From positions 1-64,000 of the forward strand of contig NZ_AFXZ01000029.1 in the NCBI RefSeq assembly GCF_000224335.1: a DNA stretch of 64,000 nt, in the 5' to 3' direction. A program made the position numbers and the translations under genes. Below are positions 8,679 to 16,846 of the stretch, one piece after another. Positions within the stretch are counted from its first letter, which is position 1. Each line of letters opens with the position of its first letter. The notes below the pieces were generated by a model that did not search any database, had not been told where the DNA came from, and worked only from the letters and a program-made list of their open reading frames with translations. Source of the stretch: Bizionia argentinensis JUB59. GTDB lineage: Bacteria > Bacteroidota > Bacteroidia > Flavobacteriales > Flavobacteriaceae.

Positions 8679-10007
8679 ATGAATACGCAAGCATTAAGTC
8701 AGTACTTAAGTAAAACTATTATTTTTACTATAATTCTATTTCTAACAATTTTAACGAGTACTTTTGCTCAAGAAAATGAGACTTATATTAAAGCAGGTAT
8801 TTTTTACGATAGCGAAAACAATATGCTACTGAAAAATAAGCTAATTCATATTCGAGGGAATAAAATAGTGAGCATAGTGACTTTTCCTGAAATTCCTAAA
8901 AACGCTAAATTTATTGATTTAACGAATTATACCGTGCTTCCAGGTTTAATTGATGCACATACTCATGTACTATTTTCTCAAGATTCAAATGTTGATTTTT
9001 CAGAACACAGTATTCAATCATTAACTATGGAAAGCGATGCCTTGCGGGCGTTGCGTGGTGCTAAAAGAGCAAGGTCTTATTTAGATGTTGGCATTACAAC
9101 CATTAAGGATTTAGGTAATTCAGGGCTTTTTTTAGACGTTGCACTGCGGGATGCTATAAGTGAAGGAACTATTACCGGACCGAGAATATTAGCTTCTGGC
9201 CCTATCATGGGCGCTGCTGGTGGGCAGATTTACGGGGTATCTCCTAGTCATCAAAATCTTATCGATTTGGAATACCGTATAATAAAAGGCGTTGAAGATG
9301 CTAGAAATGCTGTGCGGGAACATGCAAATCAAAATGTGGATGTCATTAAAATCTGCGCTGATAATCTTCCCAACAAAACGTTTCTTACTATAGAAGAAAT
9401 GAAAGCTATTGTTAACATGGCTCATGATTATGGATTAACCGTTACAGCGCATTCAGTTTCAAATCAATCTGCGTGGAATGCCATTCAAGCAGGAGTAGAT
9501 GGTATAGAACACGGTTTTAACATAGCTGATTCTACCTTAACTTTAATGGCGAAAAAAAAGGTGTTTCTGGTGCCAACAGAAAACAGTCGGAAATATATGG
9601 AGGTTTATGCAGAACTTGCCGGCTATAAGAAAGGAGAGACAGCTTGGATTGAAAATTATTTGAATAATATGTCGAAAAGATTAAAACAAGCAATAAAATT
9701 AGGCGTTCCCATAGTAGTGGGTTCTGATAATTATACGGAAATTGGAACTACAAGAGGCTGTTCCTCTCAAGATATGTTTCGGGCTTATTTTGAAGCAGGT
9801 ATGAAACCTCTAGATATTTTGCAATCGGCAACCTATTTGTCGGCAAGTCATTTAAATATGCAGAATGACATTGGAGTCTTAAAATCAAAATCGAAAGCAG
9901 ATATAATTGCTGTTAAAGGTGATATAATTGCTAACTTTGTAAACACAATTGAAAATGTTGTTTTTGTTATGAAAGATGGTGTCATTTATAATCAAGAAAC
10001 AAATTGA
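8679..10007 (+). CDS. Secreted amidohydrolase (imidazolonepropionase-like metal-dependent hydrolase)
   Basis: A signal peptide (IIFTIILFLTILTSTFAQ) precedes an amidohydrolase-superfamily barrel. Metal motifs are present: HxH in GLIDAHTHVLF, the lysine in DVIKICADN, histidines in VTAHSVSNQ and GIEHGFN, and the aspartate in VVGSDNYTE. It probably acts in the periplasm as a dipeptidase, prolidase-like enzyme or other cyclic-amide hydrolase. Substrates of this subgroup are hard to predict. I chose ATG 8679 because the signal peptide begins there; a GTG at 8655 would add eight charged residues. It stands alone, divergent from the glycosyltransferase and followed by a terminator. Confidence 0.8.
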   Translation: MNTQALSQYLSKTIIFTIILFLTILTSTFAQENETYIKAGIFYDSENNMLLKNKLIHIRGNKIVSIVTFPEIPKNAKFIDLTNYTVLPGLIDAHTHVLFSQDSNVDFSEHSIQSLTMESDALRALRGAKRARSYLDVGITTIKDLGNSGLFLDVALRDAISEGTITGPRILASGPIMGAAGGQIYGVSPSHQNLIDLEYRIIKGVEDARNAVREHANQNVDVIKICADNLPNKTFLTIEEMKAIVNMAHDYGLTVTAHSVSNQSAWNAIQAGVDGIEHGFNIADSTLTLMAKKKVFLVPTENSRKYMEVYAELAGYKKGETAWIENYLNNMSKRLKQAIKLGVPIVVGSDNYTEIGTTRGCSSQDMFRAYFEAGMKPLDILQSATYLSASHLNMQNDIGVLKSKSKADIIAVKGDIIANFVNTIENVVFVMKDGVIYNQETN

Positions 10008-10021
10008 GAGACATTTAATCA

Positions 10022-10055
10022 AAAAAAAATCAACTAGTATTTAGTTGATTTTTCT
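10022..10055. terminator. Bidirectional terminator hairpin
   Basis: The stem AAATCAACTA with TAGTTGATTT has a five-base loop and is flanked by an A run on one side and a T run on the other. It separates the convergent amidohydrolase and NAD(P)-binding protein genes. Confidence 0.75.
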
Positions 10056-10083
10056 ATATACAAATGATTTACTTACAAGTTTT

Positions 10084-10728
10084 TTAAGCTTCCATTTTTG
10101 ACACCTTATGCAAAGCATCGGCAATAAGCATATCACCTTTTATTATTTCGAAAGTTACTTTATTGGCAACATCATCGTTTAGTGTTCTAACCAAAGTTTG
10201 GGCGACATCATTTCTGCTAATTTCGCCGCGTTTATTAAGCTTCTCTTCTAATTCTATTTTATTTAATAATTCGTCATTCGTTAAAGCACCAGGCCTTACT
10301 ATGCTGTAATTTAAACCACTTTCAGTTAAATGGGTATCTGCGATTTGTTTCGCTTTTAAATAGGCCTCTAATTCTGGGACAGATTCTGGCTTGTCCGCTC
10401 CCATGGAACTTAACATAACAAATTTCTTAATATTGTTGTTTTTAGAAGCATCAATCAGTTTTATAGCACCGTTTTGGTCAACGGCCTCTACATTTTTTCC
10501 GCCAGAACCGGCAGCAAAAATGACTTTATCAATGGGTTTTTTAAAAGCGTGAGATACATCTTTTTCTAAATCTGCTAAAACGGTTTCCACGTTTTTCGCC
10601 TTAAAAAAAGGAATTTGCTCCTCTTTTCTCACCATGGCTATGGGATTAAAATATTGCGATTCACTTAAAAGATTAACTATTTTTTTTCCTGTGGTACCGT
10701 GAGCACCGGCTACTAAAATATTTTCCAT
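10084..10728 (-). CDS. NAD(P)H-binding atypical short-chain dehydrogenase (NmrA/YwnB-like)
   Basis: A 214-residue cytoplasmic protein beginning with the Rossmann motif GAHGTTG at residues 8-14. Further family features are VIFAAGSGG, LSSMGADKPE and YSIVRPGAL, which match atypical SDR proteins of the NAD(P)-binding DUF2867/YwnB group. The classical YxxxK pair is not evident, so it may be a redox sensor or reductase of unknown substrate. It is a single gene, convergent with the amidohydrolase and 82 bases after the glycosyltransferase pair on the same strand. Confidence 0.75.
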   Translation of the reverse strand: MENILVAGAHGTTGKKIVNLLSESQYFNPIAMVRKEEQIPFFKAKNVETVLADLEKDVSHAFKKPIDKVIFAAGSGGKNVEAVDQNGAIKLIDASKNNNIKKFVMLSSMGADKPESVPELEAYLKAKQIADTHLTESGLNYSIVRPGALTNDELLNKIELEEKLNKRGEISRNDVAQTLVRTLNDDVANKVTFEIIKGDMLIADALHKVSKMEA

Positions 10729-10810
10729 GTCTTAATATAACTATATATGAAGAGCTTTACAAGAAATTTAGGCTGTTTAACGAGACTTTAATAGTATTGC
10801 TAATGGATGA

Positions 10811-12298
10811 TTAGTTTTTTAAAGACTTGAAGAACACGAAGCCAAATCCAAGAAATAGCATGAGGTGAAATGGGAATAATCCAAAATCGCCGCCACCATT
10901 TCCAACAACAAAAGCGCTGTACATACCAAATGCGAAATAAAGCATCAACAAACCTTCAAAAATAACATACCAAGATATTTTTTTCTTCAGATAGATATTC
11001 TGTTTCCAAGAGTCTTTATTGTTTGAATTAATATTAAATTTTGGTGTGCGAATAAAGTCACTCGGCTTTCTAAAATGTCCTTCAATAACGGCTATTGTAT
11101 TATGCAGGGAAAACCCCATAGCAACAGAAAAGAAGGCGAAAAACATGCTGATGTATTTTATGAGATTTTTAATGCCAGAACCCTGTAAGCGCTTGTAGAT
11201 AATCCAATAACTAATAAAGAAAATAATAGAACTAATTACAAAAAAACTAGTGGCATAGAAATACATTTTTAGCGTTTCATTTTGGTGCTTTATGTAAAGC
11301 ATAGGCACACTTAAAACAGCCACGATTAGAATACTTAAAAACATGGTGCTATTTAACAAATGTAGAAAACCGTGCATTTTTGATTTAGCAGACATGTTTT
11401 CACTCTTTAGAATTCTAAAAAACATCTTCTGAAAATTCTCTGCACCACCTTTATTCCATCGAAACTGTTGTGAACGAGCTGCACTTATAACTATTGGTAA
11501 TTCGGCAGGTGTTTCAACATGTTCTAAATATTTGAATTCCCAGCCTTTTAATTGGGCTCGGTAGCTTAAATCCAGATCTTCTGTCAATGTATCGCCTTCC
11601 CAATTTCCGGCATCTATAATACATGTTTTTCTCCAAACACCAGCCGTACCATTAAAGTTGATAAAATGTCCTTTCGTATTTCTACCTGTTTGTTCTAAAG
11701 TGAAATGCGCATCTAAAGCAAAAGCCTGAATTTTAGTTAAAATTGAATAATCGCGATTAATGTGTCCCCAGCGGGTTTGAACTACGCCAATGTTTTCATT
11801 TTTAAAATAAGGGATTGTTTGTTGTAGCCAATCTGATTTCGGCATAAAATCGGCATCAAAAATGACAATAAACGTACCTTTGGCATATTCTAAAGCGGCC
11901 TTAAGTGCGCCAGCTTTAAAACCTGTCCTATCGGTTCGGTGAATATGTGTAATATCGAAACCTATTTGCTTTAACTCGATTATTTTTTTTGCAGTAATTG
12001 TATAAGATTCGTCTGTGGAATCATCCAAGACTTGTATTTCTAATTTGTCTTTCGGATAATTAATTTTTGAAATATTATCTAACAAACGTTCCACCACATA
12101 AAGTTCATTATAAATTGGTAGTTGAATGGTAACAAGCGGAATTTCTTTAGTATTTGTTAAATCGAATCTAGCCGCATCTTCAATTTTTTTTTCAGCTGAT
12201 AAATAGTTGAATAATAAATTTAATTGCGCCAAAGCAAACATGAAAATCAGGATTAATGCTAACGTGTAAATTGTTATAATGATGCCTTCAATAATCAT
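10811..12298 (-). CDS. Processive family-2 glycosyltransferase, membrane bound (cellulose-synthase-like)
   Basis: A 495-residue protein with one N-terminal membrane helix, a cytoplasmic GT-A domain and about four C-terminal membrane helices. The catalytic signatures are complete: DDSTDES, DADF, TEDLDLSYR (ED base) and QQFRWNKGG (the Q..RW motif of processive enzymes such as cellulose synthase and glucomannan synthase CslA). It probably polymerises or transfers a sugar for an envelope or extracellular polysaccharide. It overlaps the preceding glycosyltransferase gene by four bases (ATGA), so the two are translationally coupled. The sugar is unknown. Confidence 0.8.
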   Translation of the reverse strand: MIIEGIIITIYTLALILIFMFALAQLNLLFNYLSAEKKIEDAARFDLTNTKEIPLVTIQLPIYNELYVVERLLDNISKINYPKDKLEIQVLDDSTDESYTITAKKIIELKQIGFDITHIHRTDRTGFKAGALKAALEYAKGTFIVIFDADFMPKSDWLQQTIPYFKNENIGVVQTRWGHINRDYSILTKIQAFALDAHFTLEQTGRNTKGHFINFNGTAGVWRKTCIIDAGNWEGDTLTEDLDLSYRAQLKGWEFKYLEHVETPAELPIVISAARSQQFRWNKGGAENFQKMFFRILKSENMSAKSKMHGFLHLLNSTMFLSILIVAVLSVPMLYIKHQNETLKMYFYATSFFVISSIIFFISYWIIYKRLQGSGIKNLIKYISMFFAFFSVAMGFSLHNTIAVIEGHFRKPSDFIRTPKFNINSNNKDSWKQNIYLKKKISWYVIFEGLLMLYFAFGMYSAFVVGNGGGDFGLFPFHLMLFLGFGFVFFKSLKN

Positions 12299-12987
12299 TT
12301 TTTGAAACCGTATTTAAAAATCCATGCTAGAATTTTATATCCAGCAAATACAGCACCTTTAACTGTTCCAGATACTTTAGAAACGCCGATGCGGTTTCTA
12401 TACGGCACGTCGATTTCCGTATAAGAAATATTTTGTTTTAAAACTTTTAATTGCATTTCCACCGTCCAACCATAAGTTTTGTCTTCCATGTTTAAAGCTA
12501 ACAATTGATTATATTTAATTGCACGAAACGGGCCTAAATCGGTAAACTTGGAGCCAAACATGAATCGCATTAAAGTTGTTGCTAACCAATTACCAAATAT
12601 CTGTGGCATGGTCATGGAGCCTTTTTCACGTAATTCTTTGCATCTAGCACCTACTACAAAATCGACTTTGTTATCTAGAATAGGTTGAATGATATTGGTG
12701 AGTTGTTCCGGGAAATCACTGTAATCGCCATCCAAAAAGACAATAATATCCGGTTTCGGGTTTTGTTGCGCCAGATAATCCATTCCCTTTAAACATGCCC
12801 AGCCATAACCTTTTCTGTTTTCTGTTAATACGGTTGCGCCTGCCACTTTTGCATTTATTTCTGTCGCGTCTGTAGAGTTATTACTCACCACAATAATTTC
12901 ACTTACGATGTCAGGAATATCTTTAATAACTAATGATATGGCATCGGCTTCATTATAAGCAGGAATAATAACTTTTATATTGGGCAT
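12295..12987 (-). CDS. Family-2 glycosyltransferase, dolichyl-phosphate-mannose-synthase-like
   Basis: A 230-residue cytoplasmic GT-A enzyme. VIIPAYNEADAI, VVSNNSTDAT and FLDGDYSDFP carry the nucleotide-sugar and metal-binding residues of polyprenyl-phosphate sugar transferases (DPM1/GtrB type). There is one moderately hydrophobic region (IFGNWLATTLMRFMFG) but no clear C-terminal membrane domain. It likely makes a lipid-linked sugar donor or modifies a glycolipid. It is first in a two-gene operon with the processive glycosyltransferase, which suggests one pathway. The multi-helix GT-C enzyme at 7190 could use a lipid-linked donor of this kind, but that link is inference. Confidence 0.75.
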   Translation of the reverse strand: MPNIKVIIPAYNEADAISLVIKDIPDIVSEIIVVSNNSTDATEINAKVAGATVLTENRKGYGWACLKGMDYLAQQNPKPDIIVFLDGDYSDFPEQLTNIIQPILDNKVDFVVGARCKELREKGSMTMPQIFGNWLATTLMRFMFGSKFTDLGPFRAIKYNQLLALNMEDKTYGWTVEMQLKVLKQNISYTEIDVPYRNRIGVSKVSGTVKGAVFAGYKILAWIFKYGFKK

Positions 12988-13062
12988 TTATTGTTTTCTT
13001 TGAAAGTGCAAAAATAGGCTTAACCGACTCAAGTTACCATAACTTGTATGGCTTTGTTTATT

Positions 13063-14658
13063 TTACTTTTGATTTACTAAATCTATTAAATCGACATCAT
13101 TTCCTAATAAAATTTCGGTCGGATTAATACGTCCTTTCGTGCTGTCATTTTCTAGTTTTAAAACACCACGCGGACAAACAGCACTGCAAATACCGCAACC
13201 TACACAGCTAGATCTGACAATATTTTCGCCTTTTTGAGCATAAGCTCGAACGTCAATACCCATTTCGCAATAAGTAGAGCAATTTCCACATGAAATGCAT
13301 TGTCCGCCATTAGTCGTAATTCTAAATTTAGAAAAAATACGTTGTTGAAATCCTAAAATAGCAGCCATTGGGCAACCAAAACGACACCAAACGCGATTTC
13401 CAAAAATAGGGTAGAAGCCTGTTCCAATCACACCCGAAAAAATTGAACCAATAAGAAAACCATAAGAAGATCGTAAAGTTTCTGCTTCAAATAAAAATAA
13501 TTGTGAGCCATTCGAGAAATAATGCATGCCAATAAGAACCATAATAATTACAAAGTATCCAATAGCACCATAACGCGCATCTTTACCTAATTCATGGCGT
13601 TTGTAAATCATGGTTAATGTAAAAATAAGTGTCAAAAAACCAGCTACTAAAAATAAGAAAACTTCTTTTGTAAGCCAGTAATTCTCTGCATCGTAACCTA
13701 AATACGTATAAATAACGGCAGTCGTCATTAGTACAACGAATACTAATACACTATGAACCACCCAACGTTCAATTTTCCAGGCAGCTTGAGTTTTATCACT
13801 TAAGTGCCGGAAGGGGTCTCCTGCCGTTTCAGCCAATCCGCCGCAACCACAAACCCAGGAGCAATACCAACGCTTACCATATTTGTAGGTCAGAATTGGT
13901 GTAATAATAAGAATAGACGCCACACCGAAAATTAAGATTCCTACGCCAACATCGCCAGCGCTAATCATATCGTCTACGCGATATTGCTCGAAATTATAAT
14001 AGTTTAAAGGCCAGATGTTTTTTAAATCATAATAAGGTAGACTAAAACTTTCGGAGTTTAACCTTGACATGAATTCAGGAATCAAAAAAGCAAAACCTAA
14101 CTGAAAGAACATCACCGAGTACGTTCGCAATTGCTCGTAACGATTATGTCTGTATTTTAATAAAAACTTATATCCGAAAGCTAAAATTGCCAATGTGTAA
14201 AGAGTACCATAAACAAACCACTGACTTGCAGGACCACCGTTTAAAAGTCTACTTAAAGGATCGAAAAAAGAGATTAGTCCGGTGTTTGCCGCGCCATCTG
14301 TTCCTAAACCTAATAGGTGTGGGTAAAAGTATAACACAATGTAGAATAGTGTTAAAACAATTCCTGTTAACCAACCAACAGCTCCATGCGATGAAATAGA
14401 TTTGAACCAAACACCATCATTTTTAATGCCTTTAGGTTTATTTAAGTAAGCGTCTGTTGTAAACCCGCCAATTCCTAAAGTTATAGCGCCAAGCGCGGCT
14501 GTTAAAGCCCAACCTGACATAATATCTAAATTAAATAAAGCCAGAACTAACGTGAATAAACCAATCAAACCAATGGTCAAAAATACTTTTTGTTTGGCCG
14601 ATGTGTGATAGCCATCGGGTTTGGCTAATGATAAACTATGGTTTAATTTTTGACTCAT
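13063..14658 (-). CDS. Polytopic membrane 4Fe-4S protein (NapH/NosR/CcoG-like electron carrier)
   Basis: A 531-residue protein with ten or more membrane helices. The membrane part contains two cysteine motifs typical of the NapH/NosR group, CSWVCGCGG and CRFGCPM. The C-terminal region has two 4Fe-4S clusters: CISCGNCSTYCEMG near residue 450 and CVGCGICSAVCPRG near residue 482. It probably passes electrons between the quinone pool and a partner across the membrane. The next genes upstream on the same strand are a small transposase-like gene and an FAD oxidoreductase, a plausible partner. Nitrate or nitrous-oxide reductase subunits are absent, so the terminal acceptor is unknown. Confidence 0.75.
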   Translation of the reverse strand: MSQKLNHSLSLAKPDGYHTSAKQKVFLTIGLIGLFTLVLALFNLDIMSGWALTAALGAITLGIGGFTTDAYLNKPKGIKNDGVWFKSISSHGAVGWLTGIVLTLFYIVLYFYPHLLGLGTDGAANTGLISFFDPLSRLLNGGPASQWFVYGTLYTLAILAFGYKFLLKYRHNRYEQLRTYSVMFFQLGFAFLIPEFMSRLNSESFSLPYYDLKNIWPLNYYNFEQYRVDDMISAGDVGVGILIFGVASILIITPILTYKYGKRWYCSWVCGCGGLAETAGDPFRHLSDKTQAAWKIERWVVHSVLVFVVLMTTAVIYTYLGYDAENYWLTKEVFLFLVAGFLTLIFTLTMIYKRHELGKDARYGAIGYFVIIMVLIGMHYFSNGSQLFLFEAETLRSSYGFLIGSIFSGVIGTGFYPIFGNRVWCRFGCPMAAILGFQQRIFSKFRITTNGGQCISCGNCSTYCEMGIDVRAYAQKGENIVRSSCVGCGICSAVCPRGVLKLENDSTKGRINPTEILLGNDVDLIDLVNQK

Positions 14659-14674
14659 GGTTGTTTTCTTTTTG

Positions 14675-14707
14675 AGACCTCACAGGTTTTTAAAACCTGT
14701 GAGGTCT
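14675..14707. repeat. REP-like 33-bp palindrome, copy 1
   Basis: A perfect inverted repeat with 16-base arms (AGACCTCACAGGTTTT) and a single-base centre. It lies 13 bases after the end of the RAYT gene and 17 bases before the 4Fe-4S gene on the minus strand. Its near-identical partner lies on the other side of the RAYT gene. Confidence 0.92.
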
Positions 14708-14719
14708 GGAATATTAAAT

Positions 14720-15280
14720 TCATTCTAAAAAATACGTTTCTGAAATATGAATTTTCTTTTGTTCATGGACATAGTTCAAATTATCTTCATTATCGAAAAG
14801 TTCTAAAACGAAACTTCTATCTAGTTTTGTTGGTTGTTTCGATAAAAGAGATTGAAACGATGAATATTTATAGGTTTTGAAATTATCTGTAAATCCATGA
14901 TGAACAGGATTCAAATGAATATAAACCACTAAAGACTTCAAATAAGCCTCAACAGAGATTTTAATTCGAGAAAATCGATCTTTAAATAGGCCTCCAGTTC
15001 TTTGATGTTTTTTATTAAAAGCTTTCGCATAAGCATTGAAAAAATTAGAAAATGCTTGCGAAATTTTCTTCTGCTCTTGATTTTCTTTGGTTTTAACTAA
15101 AAAATGAAAATGGTTTTTCATTAAACAGTACGCTAATATATCCACCACATCCAATAGATACTTTTTTGTTAGCGATAGAAAATAAAGATAATTATCGTCC
15201 TCTAAAAAAATATCTTCTTTATTATTGCCACAATTATAAATGTGGTAATAATTATCTTCTATTAACGGTTCGTATTTCAT
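14720..15280 (-). CDS. REP-associated tyrosine transposase (Y1/IS200-like, RAYT)
   Basis: A 186-residue single-stranded-DNA nuclease of the Y1 (TnpA/IS200) family. The HUH metal motif is HFH in MKNHFHFLVK (His57, His59). The likely nucleophile is Tyr84 in FNAYAKAFNKK, followed by the conserved block RTGGLFKDRFSRI and by LVVYIHLNPVHHGF. Proteins of this group cleave and join REP palindromes. Here the gene is bracketed by two nearly identical 33-bp palindromes (14675-14707 and 15306-15338), the expected substrates. It has no overlap with neighbours and splits what may have been a two-gene operon (FAD oxidoreductase and 4Fe-4S protein). No frameshift is seen, so it may be active. Confidence 0.88.
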   Translation of the reverse strand: MKYEPLIEDNYYHIYNCGNNKEDIFLEDDNYLYFLSLTKKYLLDVVDILAYCLMKNHFHFLVKTKENQEQKKISQAFSNFFNAYAKAFNKKHQRTGGLFKDRFSRIKISVEAYLKSLVVYIHLNPVHHGFTDNFKTYKYSSFQSLLSKQPTKLDRSFVLELFDNEDNLNYVHEQKKIHISETYFLE

Positions 15281-15305
15281 TTAGATTAAATTAAAGCTTT
15301 TCATA

Positions 15306-15338
15306 AGACCTCACAGGTTTTTGAAACCTGTGAGGTCT
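15306..15338. repeat. REP-like 33-bp palindrome, copy 2, overlapping a CDS end
   Basis: An inverted repeat with 15-base arms (AGACCTCACAGGTTT) and a three-base centre. It differs from copy 1 by one central base. It lies 26 bases upstream of the RAYT start and includes the last codons and stop of the FAD oxidoreductase gene. Confidence 0.92.
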
Positions 15339-16639
15339 GGAACGCGAATGTTTAAGCTTTTTTCAAATTCCTCTCGAATTCTTCTTTCAAAACGCTTATA
15401 AAATTCAGGATCAAAATTGGCTTCAGAAAGATGTTCCACAACATAATTAACGGAGCGATTCTCTGTCAGCCATCTATCAAAAACTTCGTGTTTCATGCGG
15501 ATTCCAAAGGTGTTGATGCCTTTAAAATCTTGTGTTTCTTGGTTATATTCAATCGTAATGCATTTATCTTCAGTCGTATGTTTCCAATGAAAATGCGCGT
15601 GATTTTCTTTTAATTCAGGAAATACCCAACCATAAGTTTGATATTCGATATCGAAAAATTTAGCCGAATTAAACCAATGACTTGGATTATACGCCATGCG
15701 GTTTCCACAAATAGTTTGCGCCACCACTTCGCCCATCATGCGTCCGGTATACCAAACCGCTTCAATGGGTTTTCTGTTACCAATAGGTTCGTGTTGCTCG
15801 GCACAATCGCCAATAGCATAAACATCGGGGATATTGGTTTCTAAATATCGGTTCACTAAAACGCCTCGTTTAGTTTCCACGTTAATATTTTTTACGACTG
15901 AAATATTGGGTGAAACACCAGCGGTTAAACCCACAAAATCACAGATTATTTCTTCACCTGTTTCTTCAATAATAATAGATTTAACACGACCATTCTCATC
16001 CGATTTAATTTCTTTTAAATTTGTTTCCAAACGTAAATCAATTCCATGTTTTTTAATTTCATAATTAACCAACTTGCTATCGCCTTTTGGTAATACATTA
16101 TTCCAAAAACTAGGTTCGCGGACTAAAAGTGTAACTGGGATATTGCGACTATTTAGCATTTCTGCGAGTTCAATACCAATTAAGCCACCGCCAACGACAA
16201 CGGCACGTTTACAAGCTGAATTATTAGGCGCATAAACTTCCAAGTTATCTAAATCTTGTTTACTGTATAAGCCTTGAACACCATTTAAATCTTGACCTGG
16301 CCAACCAAATTTGTTAGGTTTGCTACCCGTTGCAACAATAAGTTTATCATAAGTTATGGAATCGCCTTCTCGAAAATGAAGTGTTTTTGTAGCTGTATCA
16401 ATATCATCTACAAATCCCGATTTTAGTTCAATACGGTTTTTCTTCCAAAACCAATCTTCATACGGCTTCGTATGCTCGTATTTCATATGTCCCATGTAAA
16501 TATACATCAGGGCGGTACGTGAGAAAAAGTGTTCGGTTTCAGCAGAAATAATAGTTATTTTATTTTGTGAAAGCTTACGAATATGCCGCGCAGCAGTCAC
16601 GCCAGAGATGCCGTTTCCAATAATAACAACGTGTTCCAT
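15311..16639 (-). CDS. NAD(P)/FAD-dependent oxidoreductase
   Basis: A 442-residue pyridine-nucleotide-disulfide-type oxidoreductase. The FAD site is GNGISG at residues 8-13, the NAD(P) site is VVGGGLIGIELAE, and the second FAD contact is VYAIGDCAE. There is no redox-active CxxxxC pair, so it resembles nitrite-reductase-like, rubredoxin-reductase-like or NADH-oxidase-type flavoproteins. The 4Fe-4S membrane protein downstream on the same strand is a likely electron partner. The last ten residues (VPDLTGFKNL) and the stop codon are encoded by the REP-like palindrome, so the native C terminus has probably been replaced. Function is otherwise unassigned. Confidence 0.8.
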   Translation of the reverse strand: MEHVVIIGNGISGVTAARHIRKLSQNKITIISAETEHFFSRTALMYIYMGHMKYEHTKPYEDWFWKKNRIELKSGFVDDIDTATKTLHFREGDSITYDKLIVATGSKPNKFGWPGQDLNGVQGLYSKQDLDNLEVYAPNNSACKRAVVVGGGLIGIELAEMLNSRNIPVTLLVREPSFWNNVLPKGDSKLVNYEIKKHGIDLRLETNLKEIKSDENGRVKSIIIEETGEEIICDFVGLTAGVSPNISVVKNINVETKRGVLVNRYLETNIPDVYAIGDCAEQHEPIGNRKPIEAVWYTGRMMGEVVAQTICGNRMAYNPSHWFNSAKFFDIEYQTYGWVFPELKENHAHFHWKHTTEDKCITIEYNQETQDFKGINTFGIRMKHEVFDRWLTENRSVNYVVEHLSEANFDPEFYKRFERRIREEFEKSLNIRVPDLTGFKNL

Positions 16640-16779
16640 AAGATGGTTTTAATAACTCGTTGGTCGAAGGTTTATGTCCAACCTTAATGTTTTTTGTACA
16701 ATTTGTTTAAAAATAAACATTATTAATCAGTTATGCCAAGTTATTAAGCGTGGTTTTAGCCCTTTCTGATATGTAAAAA

Positions 16780-16815
16780 TTAAAAAAATCGAGAATATGT
16801 TTAATACACATTCTC
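16780..16815 (-). terminator. Terminator of the 16847-18373 gene
   Basis: On the minus strand GAGAATGTGT pairs with ACATATTCTC across a five-base loop with one mismatch, followed by a T-rich tract. It lies 32 bases after the stop of the regulatory-domain protein. Confidence 0.7.
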
Positions 16816-16846
16816 AATATCTTCTTTTCTATTGAAATTAAAAACA

